Below are positions 57,095 through 64,000 of a DNA stretch of 64,000 bases, one piece after another (positions within the stretch are counted from its first letter, which is position 1; each line of letters opens with the position of its first letter). The stretch is from VFKI01 sp964647825 (GTDB lineage: Bacteria > Pseudomonadota > Gammaproteobacteria > DSM-16500): the NCBI GenBank assembly GCA_964647825.1, contig CAZYJL010000001.1, positions 1-64,000 on the forward strand, written 5' to 3'. A program made the translations under genes and the position numbers. A model generated the notes under the pieces. It worked only from the letters and a program-made list of their open reading frames with translations. It was not told the DNA's origin and did no database searches.

Positions 57095-57742
57095 TTAATT
57101 TAACCCCACCAAGCCTGCAATCCCTGCTAATAAAATATAAATCAAAGGAAATAACACGATGCCTAAAATATTTGTTGCCATCAACACAATTAAAATAACA
57201 AATCCGTAAGGTTCAATCTGTTCTAAACGTGACCCCAGTTGTGGCGGCAACGCACTCACCAACACACGTCCACCATCTAATGGTGGCAAAGGCAACAGAT
57301 TCAAGACAGCCAACATCACATTCACCGTCATCCCAACTTGCCCCATGAGCGCTAGCGGCATACCGAACCACTCATTCATTTGACCGGAAAATCGTGCGAC
57401 CAACGCCCACAGAACTGCCATGATTAAATTTGAGACGGGACCCGCTGCTGCAACAATTGCCATATCTCGACGCGGATTTTGCATATTACGCGCATCCACC
57501 GGGACAGGTTTCGCCCAACCAAAAATGAATCCCCCGGCAACAAGACAAAGTATTGGCAAAATAATTGTGCCAACCAGATCAATATGCGGCAAAGGATTAA
57601 GCGTTAGGCGCCCAGATAACCGCGCTGTTGAATCACCAAATTTTTCCGCTACCCAGCCATGTGCCACTTCATGCACAACAATGGCGAAAAGAACAGGCAA
57701 CGCATAAATAGCAATTTTCTGAGCAATACTGAATTCATTCAT
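57095..57742 (-). CDS. Site-2 protease family (M50) membrane metalloprotease
   Basis: 215 residues, five or six membrane spans. Zinc ligands are in VVHEVAHGWVAEKFGD (HExxH) and in NLLPLPPLDGGRVL, whose Asp is the third ligand. This is the short, PDZ-less M50B type related to SpoIVFB/YwhC. It cuts membrane proteins within the bilayer; the substrate is unknown. It lies upstream of the regulator gene on the same strand, with the repeat between. Confidence 0.9.
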   Translation of the reverse strand: MNEFSIAQKIAIYALPVLFAIVVHEVAHGWVAEKFGDSTARLSGRLTLNPLPHIDLVGTIILPILCLVAGGFIFGWAKPVPVDARNMQNPRRDMAIVAAAGPVSNLIMAVLWALVARFSGQMNEWFGMPLALMGQVGMTVNVMLAVLNLLPLPPLDGGRVLVSALPPQLGSRLEQIEPYGFVILIVLMATNILGIVLFPLIYILLAGIAGLVGLN

Positions 57743-57874
57743 AAGGTGAAGTATATTACAGGCTGAAAGATGTGCCTACAAAAAATCTGGCGCTTGACAA
57801 CTATGGCACAATAATCTGGCTATCTGTTTAAAGCTTGCCCGAAACAGGAAAGAAGAAAAAGGAAACACCAGATC

Positions 57875-58657
57875 ATGTCACTTATGACCTACAAATTGAT
57901 TGCGCTGATTGCCATTTTATTTATTAGCTTAATTAGCGTGATTTATCCTATAAAAATGCGCGCTCGCCCAGAGCATCACCCACTGCTTGAATGGGCAGAT
58001 GCCTTTGCGAGCGGCATTTTTTTAGGCGCAGCGTTATTTCATATGCTACCGGAAGCAACCGAATTATTCACTGATCAACTGCCATCCATACACTATCCAC
58101 TTGCAGAGGCTTTTTGTGCTATTGGATTTCTTTTATTACTTTTTCTAGAAAGGCTCGCTGCCTGCGGAAAAGAACCTCAAGCTTTGCAAAAATCATCACG
58201 ACAGAATCATGGCATCCCCTGTATTTTAGCATTCATTCTCATTATTCATGCACTCATTGAAGGTGCAGCACTCGGTATTAGTACAACGGCTGCCGCAACA
58301 TCCATTCTCTTTCTTGCCATTATTGCTCACAAAAGCTCGGAAAGTTTTGCTTTAGCCGTTATTTTAAATCGGTCACATTTTAAACTACCAACCATTATTT
58401 TTATCATTTGTGTTTTTTCAGCAATGACACCCATTGGTATTTTAGGCGGTAGTCTACTCAGCCTACATATTGCATCCACCACAGGAAAACTATTAATGGC
58501 TGGCTTCAATGCTTTTGCTGCAGGAACTTTTCTATACATGTCAACATTGCACCATATCAATCATCATCAACAGCACCATGAAAAAGAAAATCTCACTGAG
58601 TTTTTCTTTTTAATCATAGGGCTGCTTATCATGGCGGTGATTGCATTTTGGAAGTAA
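57875..58657 (+). CDS. ZIP-family metal transporter
   Basis: 260 residues with about eight membrane spans. Metal-site motifs in the middle: HALIEGAALGIS and HKSSESFALAVIL, the conserved spans 4 and 5 of ZIP. FASGIFLGAALFHMLPEA in span 2-3 is also typical. ZIP proteins bring Zn(II), Fe(II) or Mn(II) into the cytosol. A TTGACA lies about 80 bases upstream, but a well-spaced -10 was not found. It is divergent from the M50 gene. Confidence 0.88.
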   Translation: MSLMTYKLIALIAILFISLISVIYPIKMRARPEHHPLLEWADAFASGIFLGAALFHMLPEATELFTDQLPSIHYPLAEAFCAIGFLLLLFLERLAACGKEPQALQKSSRQNHGIPCILAFILIIHALIEGAALGISTTAAATSILFLAIIAHKSSESFALAVILNRSHFKLPTIIFIICVFSAMTPIGILGGSLLSLHIASTTGKLLMAGFNAFAAGTFLYMSTLHHINHHQQHHEKENLTEFFFLIIGLLIMAVIAFWK

Positions 58658-58674
58658 ATAAGTAATAGCGCATT

Positions 58675-58835
58675 GGGGGTATTGTTTGACGACTTAACTG
58701 CATATCAGTTGCCCATCAGCTGTTGAAAGTGATCGAAGCCATGCCCTTTCTGATGAAATGAAGCGTACTTATATCAGTAACATGCAGATTGCTGTTTGGC
58801 TCTTGCGATCAGTTAAGTCGTCAAACAATACCTCC
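58675..58835. repeat. Family B palindromic MITE-like element, copy 3
   Basis: GTATTGTTTGACGACTTAACTG at the left and its reverse complement at the right. The interior TGTTGAAAGTGATCGAAGCC and GCTGTTTGGCTCTTGCGATC matches copy 2 in reverse. It lies between the ZIP gene and mdh, which converge. Confidence 0.88.
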
Positions 58836-58862
58836 ACTGAGCGGTTACAATAAAAAAGATGG

Positions 58863-59858
58863 CTACGCAGGCACCAAGCCCAACGCCTCTACCGCATCAC
58901 GCTCTTGTCGTAATTCATTCAACGTCAATTGAATTTTTTCTTTTGCAAATGCGTTATGTTCAATGCCTTGCACGACATGCAAACGGCCGCCTTCAACACG
59001 ACTAGGAAATGAAAAGAGCAATCCTTCATCCACGCCATACTCGCCTTCAGAAACTTTTGCGACAGAAAAATACTCATCTTTTGCTGTGTCATGGACGAGA
59101 TGGTACACGCCCATCAACGCTGCATTGGCTGCAGAAGCGGCTGATGATGCACCGCGCGCTTTAATCACCGCGGCACCACGCTTTTGAATTAAAGGCACGA
59201 AATCGTTTTGTAACCAATGCAAATCTGCTATTTCTGTAGCAGGCTGGCCATTAATCAACGCATGATAAAAATCAGGATATTGTGTGGAAGAATGATTTCC
59301 CCAAATCGCCATTTTTGTGACTGCAGTGACATCCACACCGGCATGAATGGCAAGCTGCTTACGTGCACGCAACTCATCCAACATGGTCATCGCAAAAAAT
59401 CGATCGCGCGGGACATCTGGCGCATTACGCATGGCGATCAAACAATTTGTATTACAAGGATTCCCTACCACAAAAACTCGCACATCTGACGCGGCATAGT
59501 GATTAATGGCTTGACCTTGTCCTGTGAAAATTTTCCCATTAATTTTCAATAAATCAGCACGCTCCATACCGTCTTTACGCGGCACTGCACCCACGAGCAC
59601 TGCCCAATTCACATCACGCATGGCTTCATTGACATCTGCAGTGCATGTCACATTTTTCAGCAAAGGAAAAGCACAGTCATCTAATTCCATGGCAACACCC
59701 TGCAAACTGGGCAGTGCAGCTGGCAACTCTAATAAACTCAAATCCACTTCTGTCTCTGGACCAAATAATTGACCCGAAGCAATCCTGAACAATAAAGCAT
59801 AACCAATCTGACCCGCTGCACCCGTTATTGCTACTTTTACACGTTTTTTTATCGTCAT
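58863..59858 (-). CDS. mdh: Malate dehydrogenase
   Basis: NAD-dependent TCA-cycle enzyme. 331 residues, cytosolic/proteobacterial type: VKVAITGAAGQIGYALLFRI (Rossmann), LVGAVPRKDGMERADLL (active-site loop), VVGNPCNTNCLIAM, and WGNHSSTQYPD with the catalytic His. The usual MTRLDHNRA reads MTMLDELRA here; the Asp and second Arg are kept. Confidence 0.96.
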   Translation of the reverse strand: MTIKKRVKVAITGAAGQIGYALLFRIASGQLFGPETEVDLSLLELPAALPSLQGVAMELDDCAFPLLKNVTCTADVNEAMRDVNWAVLVGAVPRKDGMERADLLKINGKIFTGQGQAINHYAASDVRVFVVGNPCNTNCLIAMRNAPDVPRDRFFAMTMLDELRARKQLAIHAGVDVTAVTKMAIWGNHSSTQYPDFYHALINGQPATEIADLHWLQNDFVPLIQKRGAAVIKARGASSAASAANAALMGVYHLVHDTAKDEYFSVAKVSEGEYGVDEGLLFSFPSRVEGGRLHVVQGIEHNAFAKEKIQLTLNELRQERDAVEALGLVPA

Positions 59859-59942
59859 GCGCGCACTCTCTCCAAAAAAATAAGCAGTTGCCTATTCTAT
59901 CGCGAAATTGACATCACTCACATATGCATTACTATCTGCCGC

Positions 59943-61100
59943 ATGAATACTCACTTTAGCGCAACTATCCCACTCAGTTTATATATCCATCTACCTTGGT
60001 GCGTAAAAAAATGCCCCTATTGTGACTTCAATTCACACGCTTTACGTGGCGCACTGCCAGAAAAAGAGTATGTCGCCGCTTTATTAGCTGACTTCAACGC
60101 ACAATTGCCTACTTTCTCTGATCGAAAATTAATCAGTATTTTCTTAGGTGGCGGCACACCCAGCCTCTTTTCACCAAAAGCCATCGCCACACTTTTAAAC
60201 GAAATTGATCACCAAATTGGTCTCTCAAAAGACATTGAAATTACCCTTGAAGCAAACCCTGGCACAATCGATGAAAAACACTTTGCTGGTTTTTATCAGG
60301 CGGGAATTAATCGTCTATCCATTGGCATTCAAAGTTTACAAAATCAAAAACTGCAACGCTTAGGACGAATACATGACCGTGACAATGCCCTACAAGCGAT
60401 TCAAATTGCCAAAAAAGCAGGATTCAAAAATTTTAATCTTGATTTAATGCATGGCTTACCAGACCAAACAGTCGACGATGCACTGGCAGATTTACGTGAC
60501 GCACTTGCAACAGAACCAACCCATTTATCATGGTATCAATTAACACTCGAACCAAATACGTTATTTTATGCAGCGCCACCCACTCTGCCAAACGAAGACA
60601 TTTTACATGCGATTCAAGAAGCGGGCCATGCAGAATTAGTACATCAAGGTTTTAAGAATTATGAGATTTCTGCTTGGGCGCAACCTGATAAACATAGCCG
60701 TCACAATAGGAATTATTGGGAATTTGGTGATTACTGTGCGATTGGCGCAGGCGCTCACGGTAAACTCACTGATATAAAAAATAAAAATATCACTCGTTAT
60801 ATGCAACACAAACACCCACAAGCCTATCTGATGGGAATCAACAATGGATTTACCGCAACCACTTCTCTTATACCAGATGCAGAATTACCTTTTGAATTTA
60901 TGCTAAATGCATTACGACTGACTGACGGCGTGCCGCTTATTTATTTTACTGAACGCACCGGATTAGCATTACAGACTATTCAAAATACTTTACAAATTGC
61001 TTATGAAAAAAAATTATTAAAAAAAGATAAAACTGTTTTATGCCCAACGCCATTAGGGCATCGATTTTTAAATCAATTAACAACTTTATTTATAAAATAA
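59943..61100 (+). CDS. hemW: HemW, radical SAM heme chaperone
   Basis: 385 residues. The radical SAM cluster motif is WCVKKCPYCDFNSH. Family marks are FLGGGTPSLFS, LEANPGTIDEKHFAGF, RLSIGIQSLQNQKL and NYWEFGDYCAIGAGAHG. It resembles oxygen-independent coproporphyrinogen oxidase but belongs to the HemW type, which binds and delivers heme. It starts divergently from mdh and is followed by the ankyrin gene 40 bases later. Confidence 0.93.
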   Translation: MNTHFSATIPLSLYIHLPWCVKKCPYCDFNSHALRGALPEKEYVAALLADFNAQLPTFSDRKLISIFLGGGTPSLFSPKAIATLLNEIDHQIGLSKDIEITLEANPGTIDEKHFAGFYQAGINRLSIGIQSLQNQKLQRLGRIHDRDNALQAIQIAKKAGFKNFNLDLMHGLPDQTVDDALADLRDALATEPTHLSWYQLTLEPNTLFYAAPPTLPNEDILHAIQEAGHAELVHQGFKNYEISAWAQPDKHSRHNRNYWEFGDYCAIGAGAHGKLTDIKNKNITRYMQHKHPQAYLMGINNGFTATTSLIPDAELPFEFMLNALRLTDGVPLIYFTERTGLALQTIQNTLQIAYEKKLLKKDKTVLCPTPLGHRFLNQLTTLFIK

Positions 61101-61140
61101 GCTTTTTTCATGCTAGGATCTGTTTATGAAGGAGATCATT

Positions 61141-61764
61141 ATGGGAAACACCGCAACCAAACGATTACACAATGAAATAACAAAAAAAATAGAAAGAAAC
61201 GATATTGATGCACTAAAAATCTATTTCGAAGTAAATCGTGGTTATATCAACAGAAAAAATACTGATGGTAAAACTGCACTCTATCTAGCTGTTGAAAAAA
61301 ATCGCTCGAAAATAGTTGAGTATCTGTTAAGCATCCCACAAATCGATCCTAATATTACTTGCGGCGCGGACAATCAGACGCCGCTCATCTTGGCATCAAA
61401 AAATGGCTACCTTGAAATTGTTTCTTCTTTAGCTAATCATAAAAAAACGAACCTTACACAAAAAGATGCGAATGAGTTTGATGCACTGTCAAAAGCGGCT
61501 TTTATGGGTCATTTTGATATCGTCAAAAAATTAACTGATTCACTAAAAAAAACAGCGTCTTTACAAAAAAAATCTCTTAAGAAAGCCTCAGATTGGGCAG
61601 ATAAAGAAGAGCACCACCCTATTTGTGACTATCTAAAAAAACAACTAGAAGAACATCCAGCTAGCGAAAGCCCGCCCATTTTTTCCCTATTTAAATCTAT
61701 CACCGTCCCCTTCTTTGCTAAAAAAGAAGAAGAAAAAGAATTCTCACATAAAAATTCAATATAA
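61141..61764 (+). CDS. Ankyrin-repeat protein, candidate effector
   Basis: 207 residues. Three or so ankyrin repeats occupy about 35-135: DGKTALYLAVEKNRSKIVEY, NQTPLILASKNGYLEIVSSL and FDALSKAAFMGHFDIVKKL. The N terminus MGNTAT fits the eukaryotic myristoylation pattern MGxxx(S/T). The last 20 residues have an acidic cluster (KKEEEKEF), as in many Dot/Icm-secreted proteins. Both features are suggestive only. I chose ATG 61141 because AAGGAG lies 8 bases upstream; an ATG 15 bases earlier would overlap that site. It may share the hemW transcript. Confidence 0.8.
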   Translation: MGNTATKRLHNEITKKIERNDIDALKIYFEVNRGYINRKNTDGKTALYLAVEKNRSKIVEYLLSIPQIDPNITCGADNQTPLILASKNGYLEIVSSLANHKKTNLTQKDANEFDALSKAAFMGHFDIVKKLTDSLKKTASLQKKSLKKASDWADKEEHHPICDYLKKQLEEHPASESPPIFSLFKSITVPFFAKKEEEKEFSHKNSI

Positions 61765-61821
61765 TAATTTAAAATAATTTTTTTTAAGAAAAAATTTAGC
61801 ACCTTACCTTAAAAAAATTCA

Positions 61822-62445
61822 CTAACACAAAAATTGTCCGCATTTTTCATCGACAAAATGCCAAGAAATACCAATCGCAACTAAATCAGATGTTTTTACA
61901 CCGCCACCACCAAAAAGATGTGTCAAGGATAAATCTGCCACCCAATGTTGCGTCAAGTCATAACTCACCCCTGCACCTGCCACAATTCGCACAGTTTTAT
62001 CTGTACTATTCGTTTCACCGACTGGCACCAAACTACCTGACGAACTACTACGCGCATATGCAAAACCGGCTTTACCAAATATGTTCCACCCACTCGTCCC
62101 GAAAGGAAACATCCCCTTTCCAACAAGATCAAGCGCATTTTGTCGAATTTGTGGTTTGTTACCGGATGGCGCAGGCACATCGTAGGTCGCTGCACCAAAT
62201 TGTGTAAAACCAAATTCCCATGCTGCATATTGATTAATTTGATATCCCATATACAAGCGCGCACCTACGCCTTTTTTATCAACAGTTGCAGCTTGTCCAT
62301 TGACCGTACCAGAAGATGCCTGTATGCGAGATGGACCCACTTGACCGCCGAGATAAAATCCGTCACCAACCGCAAACACAGGCTGCATCGCTACCCCAGT
62401 CAGCATCACCATCATCATCTTTTGTACTTTTTTACTAAGCAACAT
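61822..62445 (-). CDS. Outer-membrane beta-barrel protein
   Basis: 207 residues. Signal peptide: MLLSKKVQKMMMVMLTGVAM with a probable cut after VFA. The mature protein reads GDGFYLGGQVGPSRIQ, ARLYMGYQINQYAAWEFGFT, GWNIFGKAGFAYAR, VRIVAGAGVSYDL and HWVADLSLTHLFG, the alternating pattern of an eight-stranded barrel like OmpA-type or Opa-like porins. It ends in a CGQFLC tail rather than the usual terminal Phe. I chose ATG 62445 because GGGGAG lies upstream. Confidence 0.82.
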   Translation of the reverse strand: MLLSKKVQKMMMVMLTGVAMQPVFAVGDGFYLGGQVGPSRIQASSGTVNGQAATVDKKGVGARLYMGYQINQYAAWEFGFTQFGAATYDVPAPSGNKPQIRQNALDLVGKGMFPFGTSGWNIFGKAGFAYARSSSSGSLVPVGETNSTDKTVRIVAGAGVSYDLTQHWVADLSLTHLFGGGGVKTSDLVAIGISWHFVDEKCGQFLC

Positions 62446-62491
62446 ACAGATAGCTCCCCAATCCATTCACTTGTGAATAATGCATGTCAGA

Positions 62492-63205
62492 TTAGTCAAG
62501 AGACACTTCAAAGTCTAGCTCTCGAATCAATCGTCCAGCTTGTTTCCCACGTGCCTCAAACCGCGTAATCACAGGCCGATTTGCTGAACGCTCTGCATAA
62601 CACCCTTCTCCTGCTCGATTTTTCAATGCAGGATGTGCAGACAACACTTGCATCATTTGCACCGCATAATCTTCCCAATCCGTTGCTAAATGTAGCCAAC
62701 CACCCAATTTTAATTTCGACACCAACAATTCTAAAAAAGCCGGTTGAATCAAACGACGTTTAATATGTTTACGCTTCGGCCACGGATCAGGAAAAAAAAT
62801 TTGCGCGCCAGTTAAACTTTTTGCTGGAATCGCTTGCGACAAGACCTCCACTGCATCGGCATGGTAAACACGAATATTTTTTACATCACGCAATGCCATA
62901 TTTCCCAGCAAAGAACCCACACCGGGCAAGTGTGTCTCAATACCAATAAAATCAATTTCAGGATAATGTATCGCGGTTTCCAACAAAGAATGTCCCGTGC
63001 CAAATCCAATTTCTAAAACAACCGGTGCTTGACGCGCAAATACCTTAGTAAAATCGACATAGTCTGGCGTGACGACTAATCCATATTGCGGCAACCATTC
63101 TTCTACTGCGCGACATTGCGCAGGCGTCATCCGTCCATCACGTCGCACAAAACTACGAATGCGTCGAAAAAATTTTTCGCTCTGACTCTGCTCATGTTCT
63201 TTCAT
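62492..63205 (-). CDS. trmB: tRNA (guanine-N7-)-methyltransferase
   Basis: Methylates G46 of tRNA. 237 residues: a basic N terminus (RRIRSFVRRDGRMTPAQ), SAM site VLEIGFGTGHSLLE, IDFIGIETHLPGVGSLL, NIRVYHADAVEVL, and the substrate motif IFFPDPWPKRKHIKRRL. The C terminus TRFEARGKQAGRLIREL is typical. It overlaps the end of the nicotinate phosphoribosyltransferase gene by 14 bases and may be co-translated with it. Confidence 0.97.
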   Translation of the reverse strand: MKEHEQSQSEKFFRRIRSFVRRDGRMTPAQCRAVEEWLPQYGLVVTPDYVDFTKVFARQAPVVLEIGFGTGHSLLETAIHYPEIDFIGIETHLPGVGSLLGNMALRDVKNIRVYHADAVEVLSQAIPAKSLTGAQIFFPDPWPKRKHIKRRLIQPAFLELLVSKLKLGGWLHLATDWEDYAVQMMQVLSAHPALKNRAGEGCYAERSANRPVITRFEARGKQAGRLIRELDFEVSLD

Positions 63206-64000
63206 TTTTTTTACCTGAAAATGCTGTAATCAATTCTTCTTTTATATGCTGCAATCGACCAGATAATCCGACCGGATAACTTGATTGATTATTTTTTTCA
63301 ATAAATTTTTTTACATTGATGCGCGCTTTTTCACGTACGCTGTGAAGATTAATTGCGGCATAAACACACTGTCCTTCACGAAAAATAGGTTGTAACAAAT
63401 CCAGACTGTCATCTGCGTTTTTTTCTATTAACGGCATCGATGCGCCATCCAAGGAGACACAAGCCAATGGGTGTTCAATACCCGAAAGTTCATCATAAAT
63501 AACATCCGCAATAGGCTGACCTGCCTGCAAATAACGTCGCACTTGTAAAATACCGGGATTCGAAATTTTGACACGATCTTCTGATAGTTTAATTTTATAT
63601 TCCCACTTATTTTTTTCATTACATAATGCAGATAATTTATAAACACCGTCCAAAGCCGATTGATCTGATGCAGTAACCAAGCGTGTACCCACCCCCCAAA
63701 CAGAAATTTTTGCACCCTGTTTTTTCAATGCTGCAATGGCATATTCATCTAAACTATTACTCGCAATAATCTCTGTTTTGGTAAGACCGGCTTTATCTAA
63801 TGCTGCACGCGCACGCACACTTAACGCTGCTAAATCCCCAGAATCCAAACGAATGCCACGTAAATTTAATGAGGCCTGATCACGTTTATTTTCTGCATCA
63901 ACCAATGCAATGGCCTGTTGTACGCCCTGCAACGTGTCATAGGTATCAACTAATAACACCAAATTATTTGGCGCAACCGATGCAAATGCGGCAAACGCTG
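63192..64000 (-). CDS. pncB: Nicotinate phosphoribosyltransferase, 3' part (5' end beyond the window)
   Basis: Adds phosphoribose to nicotinate in NAD salvage. About 269 residues are visible; the frame stays open to base 64000, so the N-terminal half lies outside. The visible part has LLVDTYDTLQGVQQAI, GIRLDSGDLAALSVRARAAL, SNSLDEYAIAAL, and KISVWGVGTRLVTASDQSAL, which are characteristic of the family. The C-terminal part resembles the longer, bacterial/eukaryotic type. It overlaps trmB by 14 bases. Confidence 0.92.
   Translation of the reverse strand, partial: AFAAFASVAPNNLVLLVDTYDTLQGVQQAIALVDAENKRDQASLNLRGIRLDSGDLAALSVRARAALDKAGLTKTEIIASNSLDEYAIAALKKQGAKISVWGVGTRLVTASDQSALDGVYKLSALCNEKNKWEYKIKLSEDRVKISNPGILQVRRYLQAGQPIADVIYDELSGIEHPLACVSLDGASMPLIEKNADDSLDLLQPIFREGQCVYAAINLHSVREKARINVKKFIEKNNQSSYPVGLSGRLQHIKEELITAFSGKKNERT

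Noticed and set aside
57794..57822. TTGACA promoter before the ZIP transporter gene
   Set aside because: The -35 is perfect but no -10 of reasonable quality lies at 16-18 bases, so I did not list it as a promoter.
1..64000. tRNA, rRNA, CRISPR arrays, insertion-sequence transposases
   Set aside because: I looked through the gaps and found no cloverleaf, rRNA segments, regular spacers or transposase-like proteins. The repeats are palindromic elements, not arrays.

Overview
The window is a compact, AT-rich stretch of a gammaproteobacterial chromosome. No rRNA or tRNA gene is visible. The mix points to an intracellular or host-associated relative of Legionella and Coxiella (order Legionellales): argS-SPOR-hslV-hslU-DUF971-rpiA and dprA-smg-topA gene orders, an Acidithiobacillus-type gshA, a B12-dependent ribonucleotide reductase, class I aldolase, a GacA/CsrA-type small RNA, very large unrecognised proteins and an ankyrin protein. 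The lineage is an inference from gene content only.

Layout: 1-7 kb holds class I aldolase, a RelE-type toxin-antitoxin pair, an orphan gene, a VIT-family transporter, nrdJ and hemE. 7-11.3 kb holds an acidic lipoprotein, aroK and a ubiC-ubiA-pdxB operon. 11.6-14.7 kb is a 1028-residue protein ending in a peptidase C26 domain. 14.8-20 kb holds mrcA divergent from a shrunken pilus/competence locus (a PilM/PilN/PilP-like composite and a HofQ-like secretin with an in-frame palindromic repeat). 20-27.7 kb is one 2543-residue protein with a SecA-like motor. 28-32 kb holds a rubredoxin-reductase-like flavoprotein and two secreted Cys-rich paralogues. 32-42 kb holds housekeeping genes on the minus strand, plus an intergenic CsrB/RsmY-like sRNA. 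42-48 kb holds dprA, gshB, gshA and dsbD. 48-50.3 kb is groESL behind a sigma-32-type promoter.

The most striking locus is 50.6-53.2 kb. A POT-family peptide transporter, a 62-residue peptide gene and a tetrapyrrole-methylase-fold protein lie in a row on the plus strand. The methyltransferase carries the residue pattern of borosin alpha-N-methyltransferases (OphMA/SonM type), and the small protein resembles the split-borosin precursor SonA. I read this as a split borosin RiPP cluster with its own transporter. 55-64 kb holds a two-receiver GGDEF protein, an M50 protease, a ZIP transporter, mdh, hemW, an ankyrin protein, a beta-barrel protein, trmB and the 3' part of a nicotinate phosphoribosyltransferase gene.

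The intergenic DNA is filled with several families of palindromic, MITE-like repeats. Four copies of family A, three of family B, three of family C and one 162-bp near-perfect inverted repeat are described, plus a family-A core inside the secretin gene. DprA and the secretin suggest natural transformation. The large proteins and the ankyrin protein are candidate secreted effectors, but no secretion system lies in this window.
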